From the IMG/VR virus record IMGVR_UViG_3300048771_000030, positions 1 through 27,190 of that record: a DNA stretch of 27,190 bases; one strand, 5' to 3'. The stretch's first letter is position 1, and the number at the start of each line of letters is the position of its first letter. The stretch comes from a virus. The notes under the pieces were generated by a model. It was not told where the DNA came from, searched no databases, and was given only the letters and a program-made list of their open reading frames with translations. A program made the translations under genes and the position numbers. Positions 15,235-23,074 of the stretch are shown here, piece after piece.

Positions 15235-15734
15235 AGTGTCACCTGTCCGAGCGACTTGTTGATAACCGATGCAACCTCGCGCTCTGCCGGGAGTAGTACC
15301 GGGTCAATAAAGTCCTGTGCTCTTGTTCCGCGCTTTGAGATTGCCCGTGCGATTAGGAATGCGCTCTGTTGTGGTGAGACTCCGGCCATTGGATGCCGTG
15401 TCGCCCATCCTACCAGCGCGGCCGACGGCGGGAAGTGTGGTGCGGTTCCTTTGTCGACTGCCATCGTGTATGATGCACTTCCGCGGATCGTGATGACTGC
15501 AAGGTCGCCCGCGGCGAGCATTGGGTCAGAGTGAATCCCGGCCCGCAAGTTGCCTTGATCCTTCGGTGCTTTTGCGCGGAGTGCCGAGGCAATAACGACG
15601 CCGTATTTGTTTAGATCCGCCATTATCTTGATTCGGATCTTTGCCGGGGCCGCTGCAAACTTCGCTTGTAGTTCCGGCACGCCGCTGACCGAATAGGTCA
15701 TCTTGCCCATGCCGCCTTGTTGCGTTGCGACCAC
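15231..15734 (-). CDS. HK97 gp10-like neck/tail completion protein
   Basis: The product has 167 residues from a GTG start that shares one base with the upstream stop (TAGTG), with GGAGG 10 bases before. It shows the gp10 family pattern: VSGVPELQAKFAAAPAKIRI, an amphipathic helix, VIASALRAKAPKDQGNLRAG (the conserved A-P-x-x-x-G-x-L-R/K motif), then SASYTMAVDKGTAPHFPP, where the conserved Y-x-x-x-V-E/D-x-G-T motif is clear. The end FLIARAISKRGTRAQDFIDP is also typical of the family. It acts in head-tail joining or tail completion. A longer reading frame upstream lacks a good start. Confidence 0.85.
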   Translation of the reverse strand: MVATQQGGMGKMTYSVSGVPELQAKFAAAPAKIRIKIMADLNKYGVVIASALRAKAPKDQGNLRAGIHSDPMLAAGDLAVITIRGSASYTMAVDKGTAPHFPPSAALVGWATRHPMAGVSPQQSAFLIARAISKRGTRAQDFIDPVLLPAEREVASVINKSLGQVTL

Positions 15735-16147
15735 TATTGATACGCCTCCGCCTGTGTTGTTTGCTCGACGCAACTGAGCAGATACCAAATGTGGCGATAT
15801 TCGACGTCGGTGATACTGTGAATACGAGCATAGTGCGTGACGCCCTTCCAAACCCATGATACCTGCATATCTTCTTTGATCCTCGAATCATAGCGCACCT
15901 TGATCGAGTGCGTTATCCTCACGTTCTGTTCAAATGCGAGAATCGCATCCTGCGGCGTTGGTTGTTGGATCTCTGCATAAAGACCGTTCCCGTTGCCAAC
16001 AAGATAATCCTCGAAGTCGGGCGGCGTGGCTCTCGCGGCGTCGACCGTGCCTTTTGGTTGTCGGATTCGAACCTTGTTGCGCTGTGCGACATAGTTGTTC
16101 GCAAGGCCCGGGTTTTGTACAGTCCAATTCATTTTAGGAAAAGGCAT
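15734..16147 (-). CDS. Head closure/head-tail adaptor protein (SPP1 gp16-like)
   Basis: The product has 137 residues, mostly beta-strand. Key segments are NYVAQRNKVRIRQPKGTVDA, FEQNVRITHSIKVRYDSRIK, EDMQVSWVWKGVTHYARIHS and ITDVEYRHIWYLLSCVEQ. The sequence T-H-x-I-x-V-R-Y followed by G-x-x-Y-x-I-x-x-I-x-D-x-E-x-R-x-x-Y-L matches the phage head-tail joining family that plugs the portal/connector after packaging. It follows the connector gene with one spare base and is coupled to the gp10-like gene downstream. The product has a single cysteine near its end. Confidence 0.87.
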   Translation of the reverse strand: MPFPKMNWTVQNPGLANNYVAQRNKVRIRQPKGTVDAARATPPDFEDYLVGNGNGLYAEIQQPTPQDAILAFEQNVRITHSIKVRYDSRIKEDMQVSWVWKGVTHYARIHSITDVEYRHIWYLLSCVEQTTQAEAYQ

Positions 16148-16148
16148 A

Positions 16149-16787
16149 TCACACTCCGGTCAAATCGCCGACGCTGATCGCATAGTCATCCACTAAGTCG
16201 ACTGCCTGCGTTGGCAACGTATAATCTAAGTTCTCTCGAGAGGCATACCATTGAGCGACGGTTATGCGGATTGCGTTTCTGATCTGAGCCGGAACATCTT
16301 TCGCGTTGTCGCCATATCCCGCGATAAATGTGATCTGATACCAACCGTGCAAGTAATACGGCCACCATGCGCCGTAATTCAAACGAATAAGCGCCGGTTC
16401 TAAGCCCGTATTAATGTTGTAGGTGCTCGGGATAACTGAATGTAAGACGCCCTCTTGATCGACGACCGATATGTCGAGCACTTGTTGGCACGGCGGTCGC
16501 CATATTGGGATCACCGGCGGGAACCCCTCATACGCCCATGTCGTGAGTCCTGCTTGCATCAACGGTTTAATCGTCGGCGTCATAATCATCTTGAGTGTTT
16601 GTGTGATGAATGCCCGGCCCGTGTAGTCACCGATCGCCTCTGTCGCTGCATAGATAAGATCCTCAACGAACACGATGTCCTCGATCATATCGGGATTCGT
16701 GCCGTCGATGTGGAGGAAGTTGAGCATCTCCGCCCGGGCGACGGGGAACTTCTCGGGCGGCGTGATCGTTTGGATATTACATCTCAT
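16149..16787 (-). CDS. Head-tail connector/adaptor protein (HK97 gp6 / phiE125 gp8-like)
   Basis: The product has 212 residues. It opens with CNIQTITPPEKFPVARAEML, then EDIVFVEDLIYAATEAIGDY with TGRAFITQTLKMI, the helical signature of the gp6-like adaptor ring that binds under the portal. It is followed by the phiE125-gp8-type middle (IPIWRPPCQQVLDISVVDQE, YNINTGLEPALIRLNYG) and GWYQITFIAGYGDNAKDVPA, QIRNAIRITVAQWYASREN. The G-x-P-x-x-I-R-x-A-I-x-x-x-V-A-x-W-Y motif is diagnostic. It begins in an ATGA overlap with the BppU-like gene upstream, so neck expression is coupled to the adhesin island. Confidence 0.9.
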   Translation of the reverse strand: MRCNIQTITPPEKFPVARAEMLNFLHIDGTNPDMIEDIVFVEDLIYAATEAIGDYTGRAFITQTLKMIMTPTIKPLMQAGLTTWAYEGFPPVIPIWRPPCQQVLDISVVDQEGVLHSVIPSTYNINTGLEPALIRLNYGAWWPYYLHGWYQITFIAGYGDNAKDVPAQIRNAIRITVAQWYASRENLDYTLPTQAVDLVDDYAISVGDLTGV

Positions 16788-17860
16788 GCTGTCTCCTCGA
16801 GAATCCGGTTCGGCTCAACGGTGAGGTAGCCGGTCGCCTCGATGCTCGTCGTCGTGACGCCCGCGACGGTGATCGTCATCTCCAATATATACTCATAGAT
16901 GAACGCCGGAATTGTCATCTCCGATGCAGAGAATAAGACCGCGATCTGCCCTTTTGATGGCGTCCCGAATGCGAGACCCGACCCGAGTGTTTTTTGCAGC
17001 ACGTCACCTGTTACATTGTGGTACGCCGTAAAGTTGAACGTCGCGGTGCTTATGTCGCGGGCGACTCCGTTGTCATCAGTTATGACGAAAAGAAGCTGGT
17101 CATCCGCGTCCTGATAAACCGTCTTGTTCGGGGACAGTGTGCCGCCCCACGTTAAAGGGTTCGGCGTATATATGAAACTACTTAGCACTACTTCGACCTG
17201 CGATAGTCCCGGGGGAAAATCCCCGCCGTTGAGTGTATTGCTTAGCATCAGCCGCACGAACATGCCATCCGTGTCTTTTGGTGACGTGCATGTAGTATCA
17301 TTATAGTATGTCTTCTCAACATGGCCGGAGAGTCCGCCGTCTGCCTCCCATTTGACATACGAAGAGTCCCATGTCAGCGTGTGCGTCACGTTCGGCCCGG
17401 CAACATAAGGTCTCATTATTCTCCCGACCAAAGATGCGGGGTCGGTCGGCGAATTCTCCAGCCATGACATAGGTTCGGACGTAGGATCGCCCCATTGACA
17501 TGGTTCGATACCAATCTCGCCACGGAACGGTTTTACATTTTCATCACAAACGTACATAGCAAACGCTAGATTTGGCATCCCCGGGGCAAATCCGGCGGCC
17601 GTTCCGAGTATCATCGCCGATATGTCCGTGGTCATTGTGCATTGAAACGTGCCATAGTGAACGGGTGCGGCGGATATTAGATCGACCCATGGCCAATACG
17701 GGCCGCCGGTAGAACTTCCCGTCGGGTCAAGTAATATAAACAGGTGAAGGGAGTCCGTTGTTGTATCGATATATGCTCCGCTGATCTGCTCCGTGTGCAT
17801 CACCCAATCCATGCCGTTCCACGTAAACGGCACACTATACTCTACATTCTCAATTGCCAC
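16784..17860 (-). CDS. Structural protein with C-terminal BppU-like Ig domain
   Basis: The product has 358 residues from GTG at 17860, two bases after the upstream stop; a GTG at 17887 would add nine residues but overlaps the previous gene and has no ribosome site. Residues 1-235 are strand-rich and of unknown fold, with four cysteines (QCTMTT, MYVCDENV, EPCQWGD, TTCTSPKD) and many tryptophans, possibly a carbohydrate-binding sandwich. Residues about 240-350 resemble the N-terminal Ig-like domain of BppU-type baseplate proteins: YQDADDQLLFVITDDNGVAR, DISTATFNFTAYHNVTGD, GQIAVLFSASEMTIPA and YILEMTITVAGVTTTSIEAT. This domain recurs in the 143-residue gene at 19667-20098. It is probably a surface-exposed virion protein. 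Confidence 0.72.
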   Translation of the reverse strand: MAIENVEYSVPFTWNGMDWVMHTEQISGAYIDTTTDSLHLFILLDPTGSSTGGPYWPWVDLISAAPVHYGTFQCTMTTDISAMILGTAAGFAPGMPNLAFAMYVCDENVKPFRGEIGIEPCQWGDPTSEPMSWLENSPTDPASLVGRIMRPYVAGPNVTHTLTWDSSYVKWEADGGLSGHVEKTYYNDTTCTSPKDTDGMFVRLMLSNTLNGGDFPPGLSQVEVVLSSFIYTPNPLTWGGTLSPNKTVYQDADDQLLFVITDDNGVARDISTATFNFTAYHNVTGDVLQKTLGSGLAFGTPSKGQIAVLFSASEMTIPAFIYEYILEMTITVAGVTTTSIEATGYLTVEPNRILEETA

Positions 17861-17862
17861 GG

Positions 17863-18609
17863 TTAGAACACCTGCCCGAATCTCCACCTGTCTGCGAGGA
17901 AGTTAGTTAACAACGTCGCGGTGCTCAGTATTGCGTTGTAGATGCGTGCGAAGTAAACGGTTATACTTGGGCCACCACTACCCAGCCAGTCATTGTTTCC
18001 GATTATGAAATCATACGATGCGTCGGTGTGGTAGGTTGAGGCCGAGCCGGTGTTTGCCATTGTAGGTGTTTGTGGTACGCCGTTTATATGGACAACTGGT
18101 GCTGTTCCGAACACACCAAGCGCCTGCGTGAACTGTATGTCATAAAAGTTGCCTGCGGTAAAGCTGCCGTTCGGCATTATCCAGTTGATGTGTGATGTGC
18201 CGTTATTGTCAAAGCGTATAAGGCTGAGTGTATTTGTTGGGTATAGCGCGAGACACCAGCCTGCCGAACTTGCACCGCCTTTCGAGAGTAAGTACGTGTA
18301 GTCAGAGCGCGAGGTGAGGTATACTCCTATCTCGACCGTGATGTTTGCGATGTTCTCGACTGGAGCGGTCTGGCCTGGTATTCGTATGCCATCGGTGGCT
18401 CCGTCGTTGGTGAACGATGATGCGCCGGTCGATTGGAGCACGTAACGGTTCGCGTGGGGTATGGCGTCGTATGTAGGATAGTTCGGCGTTTCGTTCGGAA
18501 TTACTGTTCCTGCCGACGGCCAATCCTGCAAATTGACTAAGCAGTTTGCGAGGTTAACGTGCGCGTTTTGAAACGGGTAGGCTGTCTGGCCAAAACTGTG
18601 AGCGCGCAT
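17863..18609 (-). CDS. LamG/concanavalin A-like beta-sandwich protein
   Basis: The product has 248 residues. After about 80 residues of lead-in, the LamG-type jelly roll is clear: NITVEIGVYLTSRSDYTYLL, SKGGASSAGWCLALYPTNTL, GNFYDIQFTQALG, APVVHINGVPQTPTM and YDFIIGNNDW, then ITVYFARIYNAILSTATLL, the typical last strand plus helix of laminin-G-like phage domains. It ends in DRWRFGQVF. Such domains usually bind glycans or other virion proteins. It is one of three LamG-like proteins in this window. GAGG from the end of the upstream gene lies 9 bases before the ATG. Confidence 0.82.
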   Translation of the reverse strand: MRAHSFGQTAYPFQNAHVNLANCLVNLQDWPSAGTVIPNETPNYPTYDAIPHANRYVLQSTGASSFTNDGATDGIRIPGQTAPVENIANITVEIGVYLTSRSDYTYLLSKGGASSAGWCLALYPTNTLSLIRFDNNGTSHINWIMPNGSFTAGNFYDIQFTQALGVFGTAPVVHINGVPQTPTMANTGSASTYHTDASYDFIIGNNDWLGSGGPSITVYFARIYNAILSTATLLTNFLADRWRFGQVF

Positions 18610-18612
18610 CGT

Positions 18613-19113
18613 TTACGCCCTCGCAAGCCAGTTAACTACAGGAGTTGTATCCGCCGTTGAACTCATCACAAAGATTTTGTTGACGTTCGATGCGGGTATG
18701 GTGAAATCTCTCCCCGGAGCGAGCTGCATCACGCACGTTGAGGCCGACGAACCGAACAACACTATAACGGTGTTTGTGGTGGGCGCTTGTATCGTGACTT
18801 CTGCACAAGCTTGAGTTGACGTCAACGCCACGCCTGCGCTTGCGCCGATGCTATAGGTGTGTTGTGTTGTTGGAGCCGTCGCGCCACTTGCTAACCCTGA
18901 CGTCGTTGTGCCGTCGCCCCACGTAATCGACCACGTTCCTGAGTTCGTCGTAGCGCTAAATGCATACGTGGCTTCCCCTAAGTCGCTTACTACCAGCTCA
19001 ATATTACCTGCCGCACAATCCGTAATAGTCGGCCAACACGTCGGCCATGTCCAGCCCCCACCTGCCGGAGCAACGGTAGGACATATACGCGCCCCAAATC
19101 CCTGTGTTTTCAT
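18613..19113 (-). CDS. PKD-like domain plus duplicated C-terminal domain (virion surface protein)
   Basis: The product has 166 residues. It starts directly after the stop of the upstream gene (TAA then ATG). Residues 40-95 look like a PKD/Ig repeat: TYAFSATTNSGTWSITWGDG with the W-G-D-G-T turn and the closing HTYSIGASAG. Residues 98-166 are a close copy of the C-terminus of the previous gene, sharing EVTIQAP, VLFGxSxSTC, GRDxTI, SNVNKIF, DTTPxVNWxARA. Four cysteines lie in the first 110 residues. It probably forms a small beta-sandwich fibre or decoration. Its last codons contain the GAGG that serves the next gene. Confidence 0.75.
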   Translation of the reverse strand: MKTQGFGARICPTVAPAGGGWTWPTCWPTITDCAAGNIELVVSDLGEATYAFSATTNSGTWSITWGDGTTTSGLASGATAPTTQHTYSIGASAGVALTSTQACAEVTIQAPTTNTVIVLFGSSASTCVMQLAPGRDFTIPASNVNKIFVMSSTADTTPVVNWLARA

Positions 19114-19653
19114 TTATGCCCTCGCAATCCAATTCACCATTGGAGTCGTGTCTGAAGTTGAACTCTTAATGAAAATCTTGTTAACGTTTGAAACGGCAAT
19201 CGTATAATCGCGTCCCGCCACTAATTCCATATAGCATGTTGATGGCGAGGTGCCAAAAAGAACCGTGACTGTGTTTGCCACCGGTGCTTGGATTGTTACC
19301 TCTGAACATGTTTGTGTCGTCATCGCCGCACCGTTTGTTGTAGCTGACCCGTATGCGGCTACGGAACCAATTTGACCACTGTAAACCGTTGTTGACCCTA
19401 CTTGAGCAACCGCTATGAAATGAGCAAGCTGGTCTACCGTGGCTTCAAGTACTGCGTCCGTTACGCTACCGTTAAAGCCCGGAATTGCGACTACTGCGGC
19501 TGTGATTGTATTTGCAAGAGCGACGAGGCCCGGATCAGTTGACAAGAGTGACACCGCGCCGCCGCTGCCGCCGCCGCTGCCGCCCGCTACGATATTAACT
19601 GGCACTCCTTGAGTGTTTGGATCATACCCTGCGTCTCCCGGATTCCCTGTCAT
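19114..19653 (-). CDS. Small virion-surface protein with glycine hinge and the same C-terminal domain
   Basis: The product has 179 residues from ATG 19653, with GGAGG 9 bases upstream. It begins MTGNPGDAGYDPNTQGVPVN, followed by a glycine-serine linker (GGSGGGSGG, 23-31), a helical segment (DPGLVALANTITAAVVAIPG and VDQLAHFIAVAQVG), and the C-terminal domain shared with the next gene (SEVTIQAPVANTVTVLFGTS ... VNWIARA). The short N-terminal peptide plus Gly linker looks like a virion-anchoring tail joined to an outer domain. The shared 69-residue domain may be a receptor- or sugar-binding sandwich. A longer frame upstream lacks support. Confidence 0.75.
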   Translation of the reverse strand: MTGNPGDAGYDPNTQGVPVNIVAGGSGGGSGGAVSLLSTDPGLVALANTITAAVVAIPGFNGSVTDAVLEATVDQLAHFIAVAQVGSTTVYSGQIGSVAAYGSATTNGAAMTTQTCSEVTIQAPVANTVTVLFGTSPSTCYMELVAGRDYTIAVSNVNKIFIKSSTSDTTPMVNWIARA

Positions 19654-19666
19654 CTTTTTATTCCTC

Positions 19667-20098
19667 CTATGTTTGTGACGGCATGATAAACAACCGCCCT
19701 CGTATCCCAATCCATGACTGACTTGTATACGTCAGTCGTCCTTCGTGGTCATAGATGATCGGCACGCCGATCGTCTTAGTGTCCGGCAACGGCGTGTCAG
19801 TCGGTAAGAATGATATGCTGAACGTGTTGATTATCCCGTTGACCGGGTCGGCGAGAGTGATGTTCCCGGCATCGGTGCTTTTAGGTATCAGTATGTCCCC
19901 GTTGAACGTGGCATTCCACGTAATATCATAATCAGTGATGTCTCGGGGATCTCCGGCAGGTGTGAACAAATGGATGTTCACCGTCAGCGATGCCCGCTCA
20001 TCGATGTTAATATCCACGCCGGTCGGCGTTGCGGCCATCGGCGTTGTAATTGGTAAGCCGCCGCTGTCCACTTCCGTCACTTTATAGCCTATGCTCAT
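19667..20098 (-). CDS. BppU-like Ig-fold structural protein
   Basis: The product has 143 residues. The core DERASLTVNIHLFTPAGDPR with DITDYDITWNATFNGDILIP, then TDAGNITLADPVNGIINTF and SISFLPTDTPLPD, and the closing strand SWIGIRGRLFIM, follow the pattern of the Ig-like N-terminal domain of BppU-type baseplate proteins (polarised G/A-x-x-x-D-I/L-x-x-Y turn). The same domain ends the 358-residue protein at 16784-17860. It overlaps the 643-residue gene as ATGA, so the two are co-translated. It is likely a linker or base onto which the larger multidomain protein attaches (inference). Confidence 0.72.
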   Translation of the reverse strand: MSIGYKVTEVDSGGLPITTPMAATPTGVDINIDERASLTVNIHLFTPAGDPRDITDYDITWNATFNGDILIPKSTDAGNITLADPVNGIINTFSISFLPTDTPLPDTKTIGVPIIYDHEGRLTYTSQSWIGIRGRLFIMPSQT

Positions 20099-22026
20099 TC
20101 GGTTGCTACCTCCCCAACAATATCAATTGAATCGGTCACGATACCCGTGAGATCCTCACTGTCGATCACATACGTTGCGACATCGGCCTCATCTATGACC
20201 ACGACGTCAAAGTCGAGGACTTTATTATAGGCAATCACGCCGTAAGCGTCGCAAACTTCCGCCTCCATCGCCGGGACAACAGTTGTCGTCGCCGTCTCCG
20301 ATTGTTGCACGCTTGTGTAGTTCTCTGTCTCGACGACGCAATCGCCGACGACCTCAGTGTTGACGTGCGTGCTAAGTTGACTGACGATCAGCGGTCTCGC
20401 TGTGAACTCGTTGCCTGTCGCAACTGCCGGGAATACAAACTCATAGAGGTGCATGACATCGCAATATACGATGACAGTATCGATCTCCATTCCCACGACG
20501 GTCGTCGTGACGGTAAAACCGATCGTTATTGTCGGGTTTGCCCCCGCCGTTGCTTCCATTGCAGGCACGACCGCTGGCAATGCTATCCACGCGCCCGCAG
20601 TCCCGAGTGGCAAAGTTGCTATCGCCATATCGGGAGGAGAGATCGCATTCACTGTTTGACTAACACTCGCGCCTGTGATCGCAATTGCAGTCGGTGAACA
20701 TGAGCATGTAAGGTGTGTCGCATCGCCGTCATAACTGACCCCGTACCACGTCACGCCCGCGACCGCAGTGACATCAATCGTATATTCACCGCTCGGGTCA
20801 GTCGTTGCGGCGATCGCCCCACCTGACGGAGTCCACGGCCCGGACTGAGACGTTCCTGTCCATAATCTGATGCTTGCCGAGTCGAGGCCGACACCCATTC
20901 CGCTTAACACGCCGGAGAGTCCAAACAGTGAGCCGACCGCCGGAGTCGTGGTGCTCGCGGACATCGTGATACTCATCGGCATCTTCTGTCCACGACTCTT
21001 AAAGATCGTACTCGTTGAACTTCCGTGGCCGGTGTCACCGGGAAAGACAACATACTCGTCCTCGAGTGCGATGGCCGTTTGTTCGTACGAATAATTGCCG
21101 TTTGCGTCGGTCGTGCAATACCCAACCTCCGCATGCCATGTCTCCTCGTCGGTCGTGTACCAAACGTTGAGTGCTTTGCCTGCGAGTTTAACGCCTGCCG
21201 TTGTTTGGAGTGTGCCGGTGACTTCGTAGATCTGACCGAGGATTGGTGTCAGTGTGTTTGGAGTGGCCGAGATCGTTGTTGCGACCGAAGGATTCCATCG
21301 AACGGAATCCGCTGCGAAGTCCGAGAACGACGCCCAATTCTTAGCCTCGGCGCTGTACTCGCGGTACACAATCAAATCAAAGTTTATGTTGTAATTCGTG
21401 CATCCTGCGGAACAGTTGCCAATCGCTGCCTGATACCCGGAGTCGGTGTTATGCCACGATGAATCGGAGCAGTTCTTTGTCATTGCGACCGACGTGGCCG
21501 TTGGTGCGACAGGCGTGCCGCCCGATGGAGTCGCCCCAACCCAAATGCTCACGTTACTAGCGGCGCACGACTGCGGATTCGCGGGGATGTTTACCGAAAC
21601 TTGGATGTAGTAGGTCTTGCCCGCGGTGAGCGCCCGGTTCGATGACCAATAGACCGATGACCCGGCGGACGCGCCAGCACGGAGGAATAGGATATACCCG
21701 TTTTGGATATAGATCGAGTATGCGCCCCATGCCTTGTCGTAGATCTTGGAGATTGTTCCGTTGACACCTGCGCCATTATAGTAGAAGCCGATCTCCCAAG
21801 AGTGAACGAATGCGCCCGTGCCTGCGGTGTTGTAGTCGGTGCTCGCAACTACAATCGCGTCGCCGCCCGCTGAGAACGGCCCGTAATAAGGATAAGGCGC
21901 ACCGTTGGCGTTGGTCGCGTGCCAACCGGAGAAATTTGCTCCACCGTTGCCACTCGGGCCGCCGCTGCCATAGTTTGTTATGGTCTCCGAGTCCGCTGCG
22001 AACGTGTAGTAAATAGCAAGAGCCAC
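20095..22026 (-). CDS. Large adhesin-like virion protein: LamG-like + two Ig-like domains + unknown C-terminus
   Basis: The product has 643 residues from a GTG start with GGAG 9 bases upstream. Residues 1-240 are a LamG/concanavalin-like domain sharing ITNYG, GPFSAGGDAIVV and HSWEIG patterns with the fibre at 2842-5043. Residues 248-345 (TTISATPNTLTPILGQIYEV ... DTGHGSSTSTIF) and 350-452 (AVGSLFGLSGVLSGMGVGLD ... DGDATHLTCSCS) are bacterial-Ig/CnaB-like repeats. Residues 455-643 are strand-rich with two VVPAME motifs (487-492, 583-588) and an acidic end. It is likely a capsid- or neck-attached adhesin because it is encoded among the head genes, far from the tail tip. No catalytic motif is seen. 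Confidence 0.82.
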   Translation of the reverse strand: MALAIYYTFAADSETITNYGSGGPSGNGGANFSGWHATNANGAPYPYYGPFSAGGDAIVVASTDYNTAGTGAFVHSWEIGFYYNGAGVNGTISKIYDKAWGAYSIYIQNGYILFLRAGASAGSSVYWSSNRALTAGKTYYIQVSVNIPANPQSCAASNVSIWVGATPSGGTPVAPTATSVAMTKNCSDSSWHNTDSGYQAAIGNCSAGCTNYNINFDLIVYREYSAEAKNWASFSDFAADSVRWNPSVATTISATPNTLTPILGQIYEVTGTLQTTAGVKLAGKALNVWYTTDEETWHAEVGYCTTDANGNYSYEQTAIALEDEYVVFPGDTGHGSSTSTIFKSRGQKMPMSITMSASTTTPAVGSLFGLSGVLSGMGVGLDSASIRLWTGTSQSGPWTPSGGAIAATTDPSGEYTIDVTAVAGVTWYGVSYDGDATHLTCSCSPTAIAITGASVSQTVNAISPPDMAIATLPLGTAGAWIALPAVVPAMEATAGANPTITIGFTVTTTVVGMEIDTVIVYCDVMHLYEFVFPAVATGNEFTARPLIVSQLSTHVNTEVVGDCVVETENYTSVQQSETATTTVVPAMEAEVCDAYGVIAYNKVLDFDVVVIDEADVATYVIDSEDLTGIVTDSIDIVGEVATE

Positions 22027-22041
22027 GATTCGTATCTCCGA

Positions 22042-22518
22042 TTAAACTACTTTCAGTCGACAGATTCCATTCGCATCGAATACAACCGTCAGAGTTCCGG
22101 CAGTGACGTCTTTCTCAACTCCGAAGTCAAGATAACATATCAGCGGCTTGTTTGTCGCCGTGAAGTCGTAGACCACGCCGCCCTCAGTCACAAACGTCGA
22201 TGATGTCCACGGGGCCGGTGCTGTCCCGTTGTATTTGAGATAGCGTAACCCGTCATCAGAATCCGTTATCATCCCGAGTGTTGGCGTTGCGACCGCTTGT
22301 CCGCCTGCCGTGTAACCTGCGCCCGCGCCGTTGGTCGTCTCCATTGCCGCCGCGATCGTGGTATAACTGGTCTCAGTCTCGTTACTCGGGACATACGTCG
22401 GCGAGTTCGTTGATGATTTAGCGAGTGCGAGTTTGATCGTGTCCGTGAGCCAATTGATTCGCTCCGTCGGATGTCCGACCATTCTCAGCGGCCCGCCTTC
22501 ATACATAGTTCCAACCAT
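22042..22518 (-). CDS. Small phage structural protein, IKLAL...GTGYTAGG-type family
   Basis: The product has 158 residues from ATG 22518, with AAGGAG 8 bases upstream. The sequence WLTDTIKLALAKSS near the start, NGAGAGYTAGGQAV in the middle, and CYLDFGVEKDVTAGTLTVVF followed by DANGICRL at the end follow a pattern I know from small structural proteins of many tailed phages (IKVAL, GTGYTAGG, DFG...GT.TI.W...GI). That family is usually encoded near head or neck genes and has no described enzyme activity. It is a beta-rich virion component, perhaps a decoration or fibre base. It precedes the large adhesin gene by 15 bases. Confidence 0.72.
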   Translation of the reverse strand: MVGTMYEGGPLRMVGHPTERINWLTDTIKLALAKSSTNSPTYVPSNETETSYTTIAAAMETTNGAGAGYTAGGQAVATPTLGMITDSDDGLRYLKYNGTAPAPWTSSTFVTEGGVVYDFTATNKPLICYLDFGVEKDVTAGTLTVVFDANGICRLKVV

Positions 22519-22532
22519 GTTAATTTCTCCTT

Positions 22533-22811
22533 TTAGATGTCCGCCCTTGGGATCTTGCGAAGGTGTGCCGGACAACCGTTGTCAAATAGATCCTTGCGCT
22601 CCATTTGCCACTTCATCTTAAACCCGCACCACGATTGTACTCCTCGCGGCTGCGTTGTTTGACAACTTGAACGCTTGCACGTTGAGCAATTGTGGTACTC
22701 ATGCGGGAATGGGTGAGTATTGTTTTTAATGATGACCTTTGGGTCAAATACCTCATACTCATATCCAATGCCGCCGCGTTCTTGCGGTTTGATATACTGA
22801 GTCTCGGGCAT
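22533..22811 (-). CDS. Small Cys-rich, probably metal-binding protein
   Basis: The product has 92 residues. Five cysteines occur at 42, 45, 50, 62 and 80, with HNCSTCKRSSC as the core, nearby His37 and His40, and a C-terminal CPAHLRK. The C-x2-C-x4-C spacing suggests a zinc ribbon or an Fe-S site rather than disulphides, but no exact family is recognised. The N-terminus (MPETQYIKPQERGGIGYEYE) is polar. It begins in a TAATG overlap with the upstream 85-residue gene, with GGGGGA as a possible ribosome site. Its setting among small head-associated genes suggests a virion or assembly factor. Confidence 0.7.
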   Translation of the reverse strand: MPETQYIKPQERGGIGYEYEVFDPKVIIKNNTHPFPHEYHNCSTCKRSSCQTTQPRGVQSWCGFKMKWQMERKDLFDNGCPAHLRKIPRADI

Positions 22812-23068
22812 TATCCCCCGACGAGTGGCGTTCCGGTTGCGTCAGTCCATGCCGTGCCGTTATACCAAACTGGCTGATTAAGCGTCGTGTCGTAGACCTG
22901 TTGCCCTGTCGTCGGTGTGAGCGCCTTTCGCTGTGCCGTTGTTACTATCAACGGGAGAACGCCGACTATACTTGGATCTAACTTCGGGGCAGTTACCGCG
23001 CCGTCAAAGATCTGTTCCGTGTCGACGCAATTCGGCCCGAGTGTTGTTCGTGATGAAGTTCCGGGCAT
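22811..23068 (-). CDS. Short fibre-type structural protein with VYDTTLNQ...WYNGTAW motif
   Basis: The product has 85 residues. The second half, TPTTGQQVYDTTLNQPVWYN followed by GTAWTDATGTPLVGG, matches the short motif that ends many phage fibre and collar proteins (G-x-x-V-Y-x-x-T-x-N-x-x-x-x-Y-x-G-x-x-W). The first half, TEQIFDGAVTAPKLDPSI, resembles the repeated trimeric coiled linker in fibre shafts. The gene may be a short trimeric fibre or neck whisker. It follows the 79-residue gene by six bases, with only a weak ribosome site (AAGAAGTGATG). Confidence 0.72.
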   Translation of the reverse strand: MPGTSSRTTLGPNCVDTEQIFDGAVTAPKLDPSIVGVLPLIVTTAQRKALTPTTGQQVYDTTLNQPVWYNGTAWTDATGTPLVGG

Positions 23069-23074
23069 GACGCA

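Noticed and set aside
16784-17887. Longer start (GTG at 17887) for the BppU-like gene
   Set aside because: It would overlap the previous gene by 25 bases and has no ribosome site; GTG at 17860 sits two bases after the upstream stop. The choice remains uncertain by nine residues.
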